17,267 nt of DNA from JASJHI01 sp965371355 (GCA_965371355.1 CBDUYD010000054.1:1-17267); one strand, 5' to 3'. Counted from the first letter of the stretch, positions 6,014 through 13,188 are shown. The notes: generated by a model from the sequence alone, not told the origin. Numbers and translations: made by a program.

Positions 6014-6283
6014 TCAGCTGCCGTAGCGAGCGACGCCGGCACCGTGCTGCGCACGGTAGAGGGCGAGCACCTCGCCGGGTTCGGCATGGCGGCCGGTCGA
6101 GTGTTTGGAGTAGAGCAGCTCACCGTCGACCTCGACGTCGAAGACCCCCTTGGACCCTGTGACGAGGGTGAGCTCATCGATCACGTGCTGATAGTTCGCG
6201 AGGAGATCGTCGGCTGCGCTCACGGCGCGGGCGCAATAGTTTCAAGGGACGCAGTAGGTGATGCGGATCCGATGGCCTGCCAT
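6014..6283 (-). CDS. Rdx/SelW-family selenoprotein with in-frame UGA (CxxU)
   Basis: Reading from the ATG at 6283 through an in-frame UGA at 6242-6244 to the stop at 6014 gives 89 residues. They begin MAGHRIRITYCVPU-NYC and continue with LLANYQHVIDELTLV, GSKGVFDVEVDGELLYSK and GRHAEPGEVLALY. This is the compact thioredoxin-like layout of the SelT/SelW/SelH (Rdx) family: a first strand ending in Cys-x-x-Cys/Sec, a helix, then the G-x-F-x-V-x-x-x-G-x-x-x-x-S-K hairpin. The UGA is residue 14, exactly the second redox position after Cys11, so it most likely encodes selenocysteine. Family members are thiol/selenol redox proteins linked to oxidative stress. Without recoding, only a 69-codon GTG-started piece lacking the active site would remain. 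A TACGAT box six bases before the ATG suggests a leaderless start. The alternative is a nonsense-mutated Cys gene, which I consider less likely. Confidence 0.83.
6216..6228 (-). promoter_or_regulatory. Candidate bacterial SECIS hairpin downstream of the UGA
   Basis: Read on the minus strand, GCGC-CGTGA-GCGC forms a 4-bp GC stem with a 5-base loop whose second base is G. Seventeen bases separate the UGA from the apical loop. Known bacterial SECIS elements have a small apical loop with a G in the first two positions, roughly 16-37 bases after the UGA. A competing 5-bp stem (TGCGC/GCGCA, 6215-6235) with a larger loop is also possible. The stem is short, so this is suggestive rather than decisive. 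Confidence 0.5.
6242..6244 (-). other. Recoded UGA codon, predicted selenocysteine (residue 14)
   Basis: The plus strand reads TCA here, so the mRNA reads UGA, in frame between CVP and NYC. Conserved family sequence exists on both sides in the same frame. The codon replaces the C-terminal Cys of the CxxC motif, the position used by Sec in SelW-like proteins. Confidence 0.82.
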
Positions 6284-6289
6284 GATCGC

Positions 6290-6295
6290 ATCGTA
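6290..6295 (-). promoter_or_regulatory. Candidate -10 box TACGAT of the SelW-like gene (leaderless)
   Basis: On the minus strand TACGAT ends six bases before the ATG at 6283, so transcription would start about at the start codon. No Shine-Dalgarno and no clear -35 are present. The gene may thus be transcribed both alone and as the last member of the upstream run. Confidence 0.4.
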
Positions 6296-6332
6296 ACCAA
6301 GGCGGCATGATGCCGAGATGGGGTGTGTCCCG

Positions 6333-6836
6333 TCACGGCGCCTCGAGATCGATGTCGACGGTCGCGCCACCCCACCCGTGGACGAGGTCGCGCGCCTCGA
6401 TCGTCACGATCCGGACCGTGGCCGGGACAGCGATCGCCCCGAGCGAACGGGTGAAGGGCTGCTCCGCCGCGTGGTCGTGGGCGAGCTCGCGGACTCCGAG
6501 CACCGTGCCGTCGGGTGCGACGACGCGCCACGCGTCCGCGTACCGCTCGGCCGTGTCGTAGGGCGAGGAGATCGTCGCAGAGAAGCTCCACCGATCGCCG
6601 ACGCGTTCGGCGGTCGCGTCGATGACGTCTGGGTATCGCTGCTCGGAGTCGTTCTCGGCGGTCGGCACCGGTGCCGCAGCCGATGATTCCGGCGCCTCGG
6701 TGGAGTTCGTCGTGGAGTTCGACGCGTCGTCTCTGCCGCAGGCGGTCATGATCGTCGCCATGAGCAGCAGCGGCCCGACGACGCTCCGCCACGGGACCGA
6801 CCGGAGCGGCTGCTTCGTCTCGAGTCGGCGCGTCAC
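6333..6836 (-). CDS. Small secreted lipoprotein of unknown function
   Basis: This 167-residue protein starts with a basic segment (MTRRLETKQPLRSVPWR), a hydrophobic core (VVGPLLLMATIM) and a lipobox-like MTAC with Cys33. It should therefore be exported and lipidated at Cys33. A Ser/Thr/Ala/Glu-rich linker follows to about residue 65. The folded part contains YADAWRVVAPDGTVLGVREL, HDHAAEQPFTRSL and HGWGGATVDIDL, which looks like a small beta-sandwich domain also seen in other actinobacterial secreted proteins. I cannot name the function. The start is a GTG 12 bases after the stop of the Gfo/Idh/MocA-like gene, with no strong ribosome site, so coupling is likely. The SelW-like gene follows 49 bases later on the same strand. 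Confidence 0.8.
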   Translation of the reverse strand: MTRRLETKQPLRSVPWRSVVGPLLLMATIMTACGRDDASNSTTNSTEAPESSAAAPVPTAENDSEQRYPDVIDATAERVGDRWSFSATISSPYDTAERYADAWRVVAPDGTVLGVRELAHDHAAEQPFTRSLGAIAVPATVRIVTIEARDLVHGWGGATVDIDLEAP

Positions 6837-6848
6837 GATGACCGAGTT

Positions 6849-7880
6849 CTACCCGAGCTCGAGCGGTGTGCGGTCGCGGGGTCCGCTGAACGGCAGGTCG
6901 ACCGCATTTCCGCGCTCCGCCGACGCGTGCGCCGCACACACGATCTCGAGGACATCGCGTCCGAAGCCCGTCGGCAGCACCGGGGAACGTCCGGTGGTGA
7001 CGTCGGACCAGAAGCGCTCGAGCTGCGGTGCGAACCCGAACGCGTACGGCGCGTCGTCGGCGCGGTCCGGACCCGACACGACGGGCTGTGGGTCGCCGTT
7101 GCGTTCGAGCGTGGGCGTCGGGAACAGATCGACGCGGAGGACCTCGTCGGGGGTCGCGACCTGCAGACCCCAGGAAGGTGCGGGTGTGGACGCGTACGAG
7201 GCGTGGACGCCGAAGGAGTCGCCCGAGCCGAAGTGCAACCGGACATCGGTGACGGCATCGCCGGTGCCCAACCGCTCGCCGGCGACACTCGTCGGGCGGC
7301 CGAGGTCGCACAGTCGCGCTGCGAGCAGCGTCGCTGCGATGCCGTGAACCCCGTGATCCAACAGCGGTGTGGGAGGTTCGGCGCTCGTCGTCTCCGAACC
7401 GGTGGGTCGAATGCTGCGCGACGAGATGTGTGTCGTCCCTGTGCCGATCAGCGCCAATCGAGCGAGCAACGCGTCGACGACGGGACTCGCACACACCGCG
7501 TCCCCGTACAGCACGCGCTGTCGGTTCGCCGCCGCCCGGTCCGCCAGCGCGACGATCTTGTCGGCGCCGGCCAGCGTGCGCGCGAGCGGGGGAGCGAGCA
7601 CCAGGTGGTAGCCCCGCTCGAGCATTGCGCCGATGTCACCCGGGCCGGCGCGGCTGACATCGTCGAGGTCGGACGGCAGGATCGCGAGATCGGCCCTACG
7701 TCGCGCGAGGAGACCCTCGACCGAGATCGATTCGGCAGCGAGTTCGCGGGCGAGGGGTGCTGCGGTCGAGGCGGACCCGGCGGCGACGACGGAGATCTCC
7801 CAGCCGCAGGCCAGACACGCGGCGGCCTGTGCGCGCGCCGAGCCACCGGTGCCCCACAGGGCGACGGTGGGCGTGCCCAA
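6849..7880 (-). CDS. Gfo/Idh/MocA-like NAD(P)-dependent oxidoreductase
   Basis: This 343-residue protein begins TVALWGTGGSARAQAAACLACG, a Rossmann dinucleotide-binding turn (GTGGSA). It ends with FGRDVLEIVCAAHASAERGNAVDLPF, the typical Gfo/Idh/MocA closing helix with an (A/S)-A-x-x-G-x-x-V-x-L-P pattern. Known members oxidise or reduce sugars, inositols or related ketones with NAD(P); substrate residues here are not diagnostic. The usual EKP motif near residue 95 is replaced by APPLART, so the catalytic Lys may be missing and the role could be non-standard. The start is a TTG with GGGAG nine bases upstream, inside the end of the LLM gene. Only 5 bases separate the two genes, so coupling is probable. 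Confidence 0.82.
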   Translation of the reverse strand: MGTPTVALWGTGGSARAQAAACLACGWEISVVAAGSASTAAPLARELAAESISVEGLLARRRADLAILPSDLDDVSRAGPGDIGAMLERGYHLVLAPPLARTLAGADKIVALADRAAANRQRVLYGDAVCASPVVDALLARLALIGTGTTHISSRSIRPTGSETTSAEPPTPLLDHGVHGIAATLLAARLCDLGRPTSVAGERLGTGDAVTDVRLHFGSGDSFGVHASYASTPAPSWGLQVATPDEVLRVDLFPTPTLERNGDPQPVVSGPDRADDAPYAFGFAPQLERFWSDVTTGRSPVLPTGFGRDVLEIVCAAHASAERGNAVDLPFSGPRDRTPLELG

Positions 7881-7885
7881 TCGCG

Positions 7886-8842
7886 TCAGCTCCCTGCGAG
7901 TCCGGCGACGACCGGTGCGAACGAGTCGACGACGTCGGCACCGACGATGATGTAGCTGAAGCCGAAGCGCTCGCGCCGCGCGATCAGGTCGTCGGCGATA
8001 CTCGCCGCACTGCCGACCAGGGCGAACGGCGACGCCTCGACCATCGCAGCATCGACCCCGATCATTCCGGCGATCGCACCGAGCGCCCCGGCGCGATCAT
8101 CGGTGACGCTCACGAAGAATGTCCTGATGTTCATCTCGATACGGTCGATCCGGTTGGCGGCGATCGCCGCGGCGGCGACGATCTCGACCTTCTCGACCAC
8201 GGCCTGCTCGGTCATCGTGGCGATCGCCTCGGCTCCGATCACGCCGCTGTCCAGCGTGCCGTTGACGCCGACGATGTCGGCCTCGCGGGCAGCGATTGTG
8301 AGCACGCGACGGCCGCCACCTCCGATGATGATCGGTGGGTGGGGGCGCTGCAACGGCTTCGGCAGGCCGTCGTAGCCGTTGATCGTGTAGTGCTCGCCGT
8401 CGAACGAGAACGCACCATCACCCATCGCGCCCTTGATCACCGCGAGACCTTCGGCGAACCGGTCGACGCGCACACCGGGGCGGTCGTACGGCATCCCCGC
8501 CTGTTCGTAATCCGAGATCATCCAGCCGGCCCCGAGGCCGATCTCGACCCGGCCCTCGGAGAGCACGTCCATCGTCGCCAACTCCTTGGCGAGTACGACC
8601 GGGTGCTTGTAGTCGTTGTCGAAGACGAGCGCGCCGGCTCGCAGCGTCGTGGTGGCGTCGAGCACCGCCTGGAGCGCTGGCATCGGCGCGAGCTGGGCGT
8701 CGAAGTGATCCGGCATGGTCGCCACCGCGTACCCGAGACCCTCGATGCGCTTGGCCGTCTCGACCCAGGTGGCGCCGTCGAGGGGGGCATTCAGCTGCAC
8801 GCCGAAGCGGAACGGTCTGATCGGGAAGGGGCTGCTGGTCAC
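7886..8842 (-). CDS. LLM class F420-dependent oxidoreductase (TIGR03621-like)
   Basis: Starting at the GTG at 8842, this is a 318-residue luciferase-like barrel. FRFGVQLNAP is the first strand, then GYAVATMPDHF, LRAGALVFDNDYKHPVVLAKE, MDVLSEGRVEIGLGAGW, and GLPKPLQRPHPPIIIGGGGRRVL. This order matches the actinobacterial F420-dependent LLM group described by TIGR03621; the substrate is unknown. The open frame runs further upstream to 8983, but that would overlap the divergent penicillin-binding protein gene and adds no conserved sequence. TACGTT lies exactly six bases before the GTG, suggesting a leaderless message. It is the first gene of a minus-strand run with the Gfo/Idh/MocA-like, lipoprotein and SelW-like genes. 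Confidence 0.9.
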   Translation of the reverse strand: MTSSPFPIRPFRFGVQLNAPLDGATWVETAKRIEGLGYAVATMPDHFDAQLAPMPALQAVLDATTTLRAGALVFDNDYKHPVVLAKELATMDVLSEGRVEIGLGAGWMISDYEQAGMPYDRPGVRVDRFAEGLAVIKGAMGDGAFSFDGEHYTINGYDGLPKPLQRPHPPIIIGGGGRRVLTIAAREADIVGVNGTLDSGVIGAEAIATMTEQAVVEKVEIVAAAAIAANRIDRIEMNIRTFFVSVTDDRAGALGAIAGMIGVDAAMVEASPFALVGSAASIADDLIARRERFGFSYIIVGADVVDSFAPVVAGLAGS

Positions 8843-8848
8843 GGCGTC

Positions 8849-8854
8849 AACGTA
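8849..8854 (-). promoter_or_regulatory. Candidate -10 box TACGTT of the F420-type LLM gene
   Basis: On the minus strand TACGTT is followed by six bases (GACGCC) and then the GTG start, the spacing expected of a leaderless gene. It supports the choice of 8842 over longer starts. No convincing -35 is visible. Confidence 0.4.
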
Positions 8855-8907
8855 GTCGCAGCGTCCTCGTCGGAGCGGGGTGCCGCCAATCGGTGTCGTT
8901 TCGCAAG

Positions 8908-8913
8908 TATCGT
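8908..8913 (+). promoter_or_regulatory. Candidate -10 box TATCGT of the penicillin-binding protein gene
   Basis: TATCGT is followed by eight bases and then the GTG at 8922. It would place transcription start at or next to that codon and favours 8922 over the upstream GTG at 8880. The evidence is positional only. Confidence 0.35.
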
Positions 8914-8921
8914 TTTCCGAA

Positions 8922-11216
8922 GTGCGGTTCCTCGGATGGCTTCCTCGGCTGGCGCTGGTGGTCGCCGCCGGTGCTCTTCTCACGACGTCGGTCGTGATAG
9001 CGGTCGCGCCCCGGCTCTGGGTAGCGGCGAACGCCCACGAGGAACTCCCCGTCTCGCTACCGGAGTTCGAGGCGTTGGCGCAGCGGACGTACGTCTTCGA
9101 CGCCGACGGCCAGGAGATCGCCGTCTTCGAACTCGAGAACTCGCAGCCGATCGACTACGCCGACATCCCGGTCCATGTGATCGAGGCGTTCCTCGTCGTC
9201 GAGGACAAGGAGTTCTTCAGCCACGACGGCGTCAATGTTCGCAGCCTGATCCGGGCGACGCTGTCGAACTTCGCATCCGAGGCGCCGCAGCAGGGCGCGT
9301 CGACGATCACCATGCAGGTGGTCAAGAACGACTTCATCGCCGGCCTCGAGCGCGATGGCCGTTACAAGCTGCTCCAGACGCACTACGCCCGCATGCTCGA
9401 GAAGGAGCTGGAGAAAGAGGAGATCCTCGAGCGCTACCTGAACACCGTGTTCTTCGGCAACAACGCCTACGGCATCCAGGCCGCCGCCGAGACCTACTTC
9501 GGCAAGACCGCAGGCGAGCTGACCTTCGTCGAGGCGGCGTTCCTGGCCGGGCTCGTGCGCTCGCCGTCCGGTTTCGACCCGATCAACAACCCCGAGCGCA
9601 GCCGTGCCCGCTGGTTCCAGGTGCTCGAGCGTCTCGAGTCCGACGGCTACGTAACGCCGGTGCAGGCGATCGAGCTCCGCGAGTTCACGCTTCCCGAGCG
9701 CGTCAAATCACTCCCGAACCGGGCGACGACGCGCACCTACTACACCGAAGCGCTGCGCGAGTACCTCCTGAACCGGTCGACGATCCTCGGCGAGACCTAC
9801 CAGGACCGGTACAACCTGCTCTTCCGCGGCGGGTTGCGGATCCACACCACCTTGAGCCGCCCACTGCAGCAGTTGGCCGAGGAAGCCCGAGAGGTATTGC
9901 CGGGCAACACCGAGGCAGGCTTCGATGCGTCGATCGTGTCGCTCGACTCTCGAACCGGTGCGATCCGGGCGATGGTGGGAGGCAGCGGATTCGTTCCCAA
10001 CGAGAACGAGGTGAACATGGCGCTCTCGCCGCGCCAGACCGGGTCGAGCATCAAGTACTTCATCCTCGCATCCGCGATCCAAGCGGGCGCACAGCCGGGT
10101 GACATCATCGACGGGGTACGAGGATGTGTTCTCCCGAATCCGGGCGACGAGAGCGAGCCGTTCATCATCAGCGGCGGCGCATCGGGTTCGGTCACGACAC
10201 TCCAGCAGCAGACGTGGAGCTCGATCAACTGTGCCTTCGCCCGCCTCTCACAGATCGTCGGGCTGAACCGAGTTGTCGACACGACGTACCGGATGGCCGC
10301 CTCCCCATACCTGTACCAGGGTCAGCCCACCGACGAACGAGAGCCGATCCAGCCGTTCGCCAGCTATGCCACCGGCGCCAACGAGATGAGCCCGCTCGAC
10401 ATGGCATCGGGGATGCAGACGCTCGCCAACGAGGGGCTGCACCACGAGCCGTACTACGTCCAACGCATCGAATCGGCGGCCGGCGAGACGATGTACACCC
10501 ACATCGACCCCGGCACGCAGGTGTTCGATCGTGGGGCGGCGCTCACCACCGTCGACATCTTGAAGGGCGTGATCTACAACGGCGGCACCGCCCGGCGTCA
10601 CCGCCTTGTCGACAACCGGCCGGCGTTCGGCAAGACGGGCACGCAACAGGACAACACCAACGCATGGTTCGTCGGTGCGACCCCCCAGCTCACCACATCG
10701 GTGTGGGTCGGCGACCCCGATGCCTATACCCCGATGGTCAGCATCCCCGAGTTCCTCGAGCGCGGTGTGAGCAAGGTGCAGGGCGGCCTGTTCCCGGCCG
10801 AGATCTGGAAGACCTACATGGATCCGGCCCACGCCTTCCTCCCGATGCAGGACTGGGAGGCGCCGCCGCCGCCGGCGCGGCCGGATGCCCGCCTAGTGCT
10901 GCCCGGCGCCGAGTGCGTCCTCGAGATCGTCGGGTACGAGTCGGCGGCGGTGCCAGACGTTCCAGAAGAAGCACCCGCCGAGGAGCCGGCCGGCTTCCGG
11001 GCGCCTGCCCAGCCCGATCCTCCTCCTCCCGATCCTCCTCCTGATCCTCCTCCCGGCGAGGGCGAGCCCGCTCCCGAGGAGCCGGTCGCGACGGCGCCAC
11101 CGGTGCCGATCTACGCGCGGGTCCAGGTGGGCACCACGATCGACCCGGCGATCGTCGATCCGACGCATCCGCTCCCGACGATCCCCGCCGGCCGAGCGGT
11201 CGGTCCCTGCTTCTGA
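8922..11216 (+). CDS. Class A penicillin-binding protein (GT51 glycosyltransferase + transpeptidase)
   Basis: From the GTG at 8922 this is 764 residues; a GTG at 8880 would add 14. A basic start and one membrane helix (about residues 5-30) anchor it in the membrane. The GT51 domain follows with EDKEFFSHDG (Glu94 catalytic), QGASTITMQ, and FGNNAYGIQAAAETYFGK. The transpeptidase domain carries SSIK (Ser375 nucleophile, Lys378), SIN at 434-436 and KTGTQQ at 571-576. All catalytic motifs are intact, so it should polymerise and cross-link peptidoglycan at the outer face of the membrane. After the KTG domain there is a proline-rich tail with PPPDPPPDPPP and a Glu/Ala/Pro stretch. It is divergent from the LLM gene, and the zinc-ribbon gene begins 32 bases downstream. 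Confidence 0.95.
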   Translation: MRFLGWLPRLALVVAAGALLTTSVVIAVAPRLWVAANAHEELPVSLPEFEALAQRTYVFDADGQEIAVFELENSQPIDYADIPVHVIEAFLVVEDKEFFSHDGVNVRSLIRATLSNFASEAPQQGASTITMQVVKNDFIAGLERDGRYKLLQTHYARMLEKELEKEEILERYLNTVFFGNNAYGIQAAAETYFGKTAGELTFVEAAFLAGLVRSPSGFDPINNPERSRARWFQVLERLESDGYVTPVQAIELREFTLPERVKSLPNRATTRTYYTEALREYLLNRSTILGETYQDRYNLLFRGGLRIHTTLSRPLQQLAEEAREVLPGNTEAGFDASIVSLDSRTGAIRAMVGGSGFVPNENEVNMALSPRQTGSSIKYFILASAIQAGAQPGDIIDGVRGCVLPNPGDESEPFIISGGASGSVTTLQQQTWSSINCAFARLSQIVGLNRVVDTTYRMAASPYLYQGQPTDEREPIQPFASYATGANEMSPLDMASGMQTLANEGLHHEPYYVQRIESAAGETMYTHIDPGTQVFDRGAALTTVDILKGVIYNGGTARRHRLVDNRPAFGKTGTQQDNTNAWFVGATPQLTTSVWVGDPDAYTPMVSIPEFLERGVSKVQGGLFPAEIWKTYMDPAHAFLPMQDWEAPPPPARPDARLVLPGAECVLEIVGYESAAVPDVPEEAPAEEPAGFRAPAQPDPPPPDPPPDPPPGEGEPAPEEPVATAPPVPIYARVQVGTTIDPAIVDPTHPLPTIPAGRAVGPCF
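11014..11058 (+). repeat. Short GATCCTCCTCC repeats encoding the Pro-rich tail of the PBP
   Basis: Units of GATCCTCCTCC(T/C) recur in this segment and encode D-P-P-P repeats in the extracellular tail of the penicillin-binding protein. Codon use (CCT runs) differs from the CCG/CCC preference around it, consistent with recent slippage expansion. Confidence 0.6.
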
Positions 11217-11248
11217 CGTTCCGCCCCCAGGTGCCATGATGACCAACG

Positions 11249-12022
11249 ATGGCCGCAGCACCCGACGCATCCGACGACATCGACGGTGAGCAGCAGCCCG
11301 CTGCAGTAGCACCGACGATCAGTGAACGCCTTCTCGCGCTACAGGCGATCGACACCGAATCCGATCAGCTCCGGACGCGCCTCGAACGTCTCGACGAGCG
11401 TGTCGAGCAGGAGGCCCGCGCGGCCGCGTTGATCGAGTGGGAGCGCACGACGGAATCGCGTCGACTGCGGATCGCCGAGCTGACGGCAGCGATCGAGGCC
11501 GCCGAGCGCCTCGGCGAGGAGCACGACGTACGGAAGCAGCGTTTCGAGCAGCAGTTGAAGACGATCATCGCCCCCCGCGAGGCCGAGGCGCTGATGCACG
11601 AGATCGAGACGCTCGACGCGCAGCGAGACGCCAACGAAACAGCCGAGTTGGAGGCGCTCGAGGAGCTGTCGTCGGTCGAGACAGCGCTCGTCACACACCG
11701 CGATGCAGAACAGGGCCATCGTGACGCGCTCGCCCGTGCCGACGAAGCCCTCGCGCGGGCGGTCACCGAGATCGAGGCGACACAGCTGGCCCTCGGGACC
11801 CGCCGGAGCGAGACGCGCGGCGAGATCGACGACGCGGCACTGCGCTCCTACGACCGCGTTCGCGCGCATCTCGGTGTCGCCGTCGCCAGGCTCGAGGGCA
11901 AGATGTGCAGCGGGTGCCACCTCGATCTGTCGGCCGCCGAGATCGACGCGGTCCGAGACGAGGCGACCCGGGGTTCGGGTGCGACCGACTGTCCCCAGTG
12001 CGGACGGATCCTCGTTCCCTGA
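11249..12022 (+). CDS. CT398-type coiled-coil protein with C4 zinc ribbon
   Basis: This 257-residue protein has an acidic, Ala-rich first 25 residues and a long Glu/Arg/Leu-rich coiled coil (about 25-185). At the C-terminus is a zinc ribbon formed by Cys220-x-x-Cys223 (MCSGCHLDLS) and Cys248-x-x-Cys251 (CPQCGRIL). This is the CT398/zf-RING_7 (PF02591) architecture. Homologues are widespread in bacteria, are thought to bind nucleic acid or act as chaperone-like adaptors, and have no settled function. In mycobacteria the homologue sits next to an RNase H/phosphatase gene, and here a histidine phosphatase lies one gene downstream, so the context is partly conserved. A CATGAT box (11235-11240) eight bases before the ATG suggests a leaderless start. 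Confidence 0.9.
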   Translation: MAAAPDASDDIDGEQQPAAVAPTISERLLALQAIDTESDQLRTRLERLDERVEQEARAAALIEWERTTESRRLRIAELTAAIEAAERLGEEHDVRKQRFEQQLKTIIAPREAEALMHEIETLDAQRDANETAELEALEELSSVETALVTHRDAEQGHRDALARADEALARAVTEIEATQLALGTRRSETRGEIDDAALRSYDRVRAHLGVAVARLEGKMCSGCHLDLSAAEIDAVRDEATRGSGATDCPQCGRILVP

Positions 12023-12055
12023 GACGACCGCACGGCCCTCGTTAGCCTGCCGCAG

Positions 12056-12541
12056 GTGTTCTTCTGGTTCATCGGGACAGCGGTCGTCTCGGTCGGCTTC
12101 GTGTTCCGCGACCCGGCGTTCGACTACCGGCTGCTCGTCGTCGGCAGTGTGCTGCCGATCGGCGATGGCTTGTTCGGAGGGGCGCGGGCGCTGCACAGCA
12201 TCACGCTGAGCGTGGCCCTCCTCGCCGTGTTCATGCTGGCGACCCGCCGGGGAGGTCCGCTGCGAAGGCTGCTGCTCGGACTTCCCATCGGAATGTTCCT
12301 CCATCTCGTCTTCGGAGGGGCGTGGGCAGACACCGAGATCTTCTGGTGGCCGTTCAGCGGGCTGACGTTCGCCGGCGCCCCGCTGCCGATCGTCCAGCGC
12401 GGCGCGCTGAGCCTGCTCCTCGAGGCGATCGGTCTGGCGATCTGCTGGTGGCTGGTTCGAGTCAACTCGCTCCTGACGGCGGCGAACCGTCGGCGCTTCA
12501 TGCACGACGGCCGCCTGCTGCACGTGCCGGGCAGCCCCTGA
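12056..12541 (+). CDS. Small polytopic membrane protein, DUF457/YdjM-like
   Basis: This 161-residue hydrophobic protein has about four membrane segments (near 1-17, 50-63, 72-90 and 113-127). Polar residues recur at positions reminiscent of DUF457/YdjM-type membrane metal-dependent hydrolases: Asp37 in GSVLPIGDGLFGG, His47 in RALHSIT, His83 in GMFLHLVFGG and Asp92 before the WWPFSG segment. The match is distant and the HRGxTHS motif is only partly kept, so catalytic activity is uncertain. The start is a GTG with TAGCCT (12043-12048) seven bases upstream, another leaderless-type arrangement. It lies 33 bases after the zinc-ribbon gene and 68 bases before the phosphatase, on the same strand. 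Confidence 0.75.
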   Translation: MFFWFIGTAVVSVGFVFRDPAFDYRLLVVGSVLPIGDGLFGGARALHSITLSVALLAVFMLATRRGGPLRRLLLGLPIGMFLHLVFGGAWADTEIFWWPFSGLTFAGAPLPIVQRGALSLLLEAIGLAICWWLVRVNSLLTAANRRRFMHDGRLLHVPGSP

Positions 12542-12609
12542 CGGTCCGACCCCGACCATCACAGATCGGCCATGTCAGATCGTCGGTGCGCCTGTGCCAC
12601 ACTTCGCCC

Positions 12610-13188
12610 GTGCTCATTCTGGTACGCCACGGGCAGACGGCAGCGAATGCTGCGGGGCTGCTCCAGGGGCGCCTCGACCAGAACCTCGACGAGATCGGTC
12701 GCCGGCAAGCGGTCGCCGTCGCATCGCTGATCCGCTCACAGTGCGTCGTCGACTCGGTGATCTCGAGTTCGCTCAAGCGGGCAGAGGAGAGCGCCGCCGC
12801 GTTCGGCATGCCGATCGAGATCGACGACCGTTGGATCGAGCTCTCGTACGGGGTGTTCGAAGGCACCCCTTTCGGCGACCTCTCCGCAGACGTGTGGCAG
12901 CGCTGGCGTCGCGACCGCGGATTCGTTCCAGAGGGAGGCGAGTCGCTGGCCGCCGTGGACGAGCGCGTCCGCGCCGCGTGCGAAGAACTGACCGAGCGTG
13001 CATCACGGGGCAACGTGGTGGTCGTCAGCCACGTCTCGCCGATGAAGTCGGCGGTCGCCTGGGCGCTCGACGTCGACGTCGGCATCTCCTGGAACAGCCA
13101 TCTCGACCAGGCATCGATCTGTCGCGTCGCCTTCCGCGACAGGCGCCCCGTCCTGACCACGTTCAACGAGGTCGTGCCGCTCGACTGA
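12610..13188 (+). CDS. Histidine phosphatase family protein (phosphoglycerate mutase-like)
   Basis: Starting at the GTG at 12610, this 192-residue protein begins LILVRHGQTAAN, the RHG motif with phospho-accepting His7. It contains SSLKRAEESA with the phosphate-binding Arg57, ELSYGVFEG with the acid Glu77, and VVVVSHVSPMKSA with the second catalytic His141. These residues define an active branch-1 histidine phosphatase. The substrate may be a phospho-metabolite, as in CobC- or GpmB-like members, but is not determined. The frame is open much further upstream, and a GTG at 12586 would add eight residues (VRLCHTSP); most family members start right before the first strand, so 12610 is preferred. 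It lies downstream of the zinc-ribbon gene, as in other actinobacteria. Confidence 0.92.
   Translation: MLILVRHGQTAANAAGLLQGRLDQNLDEIGRRQAVAVASLIRSQCVVDSVISSSLKRAEESAAAFGMPIEIDDRWIELSYGVFEGTPFGDLSADVWQRWRRDRGFVPEGGESLAAVDERVRAACEELTERASRGNVVVVSHVSPMKSAVAWALDVDVGISWNSHLDQASICRVAFRDRRPVLTTFNEVVPLD

Noticed and set aside
6014..6223. Annotating the SelW-like gene as a 69-residue GTG-started protein
   Set aside because: That start lies after the redox motif and inside a conserved helix; extending through the UGA restores the family N-terminus and CxxU.
6242..6244. UGA as a nonsense mutation making a pseudogene
   Set aside because: It falls precisely at the known Sec position, all other family features are intact, and a SECIS-like hairpin follows. 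The option is kept open until the sel genes are checked.
7757..10102. 781-codon plus-strand open frame spanning the LLM start and the penicillin-binding protein
   Set aside because: It crosses the divergent promoter region and two well-supported genes in other frames; its product is Arg/Asp-rich low-information sequence.
12322..12609. N-terminal extension of the histidine phosphatase from 12322
   Set aside because: It overlaps the membrane protein gene in another frame and adds Arg/Pro-rich shadow sequence before the family's natural first strand.
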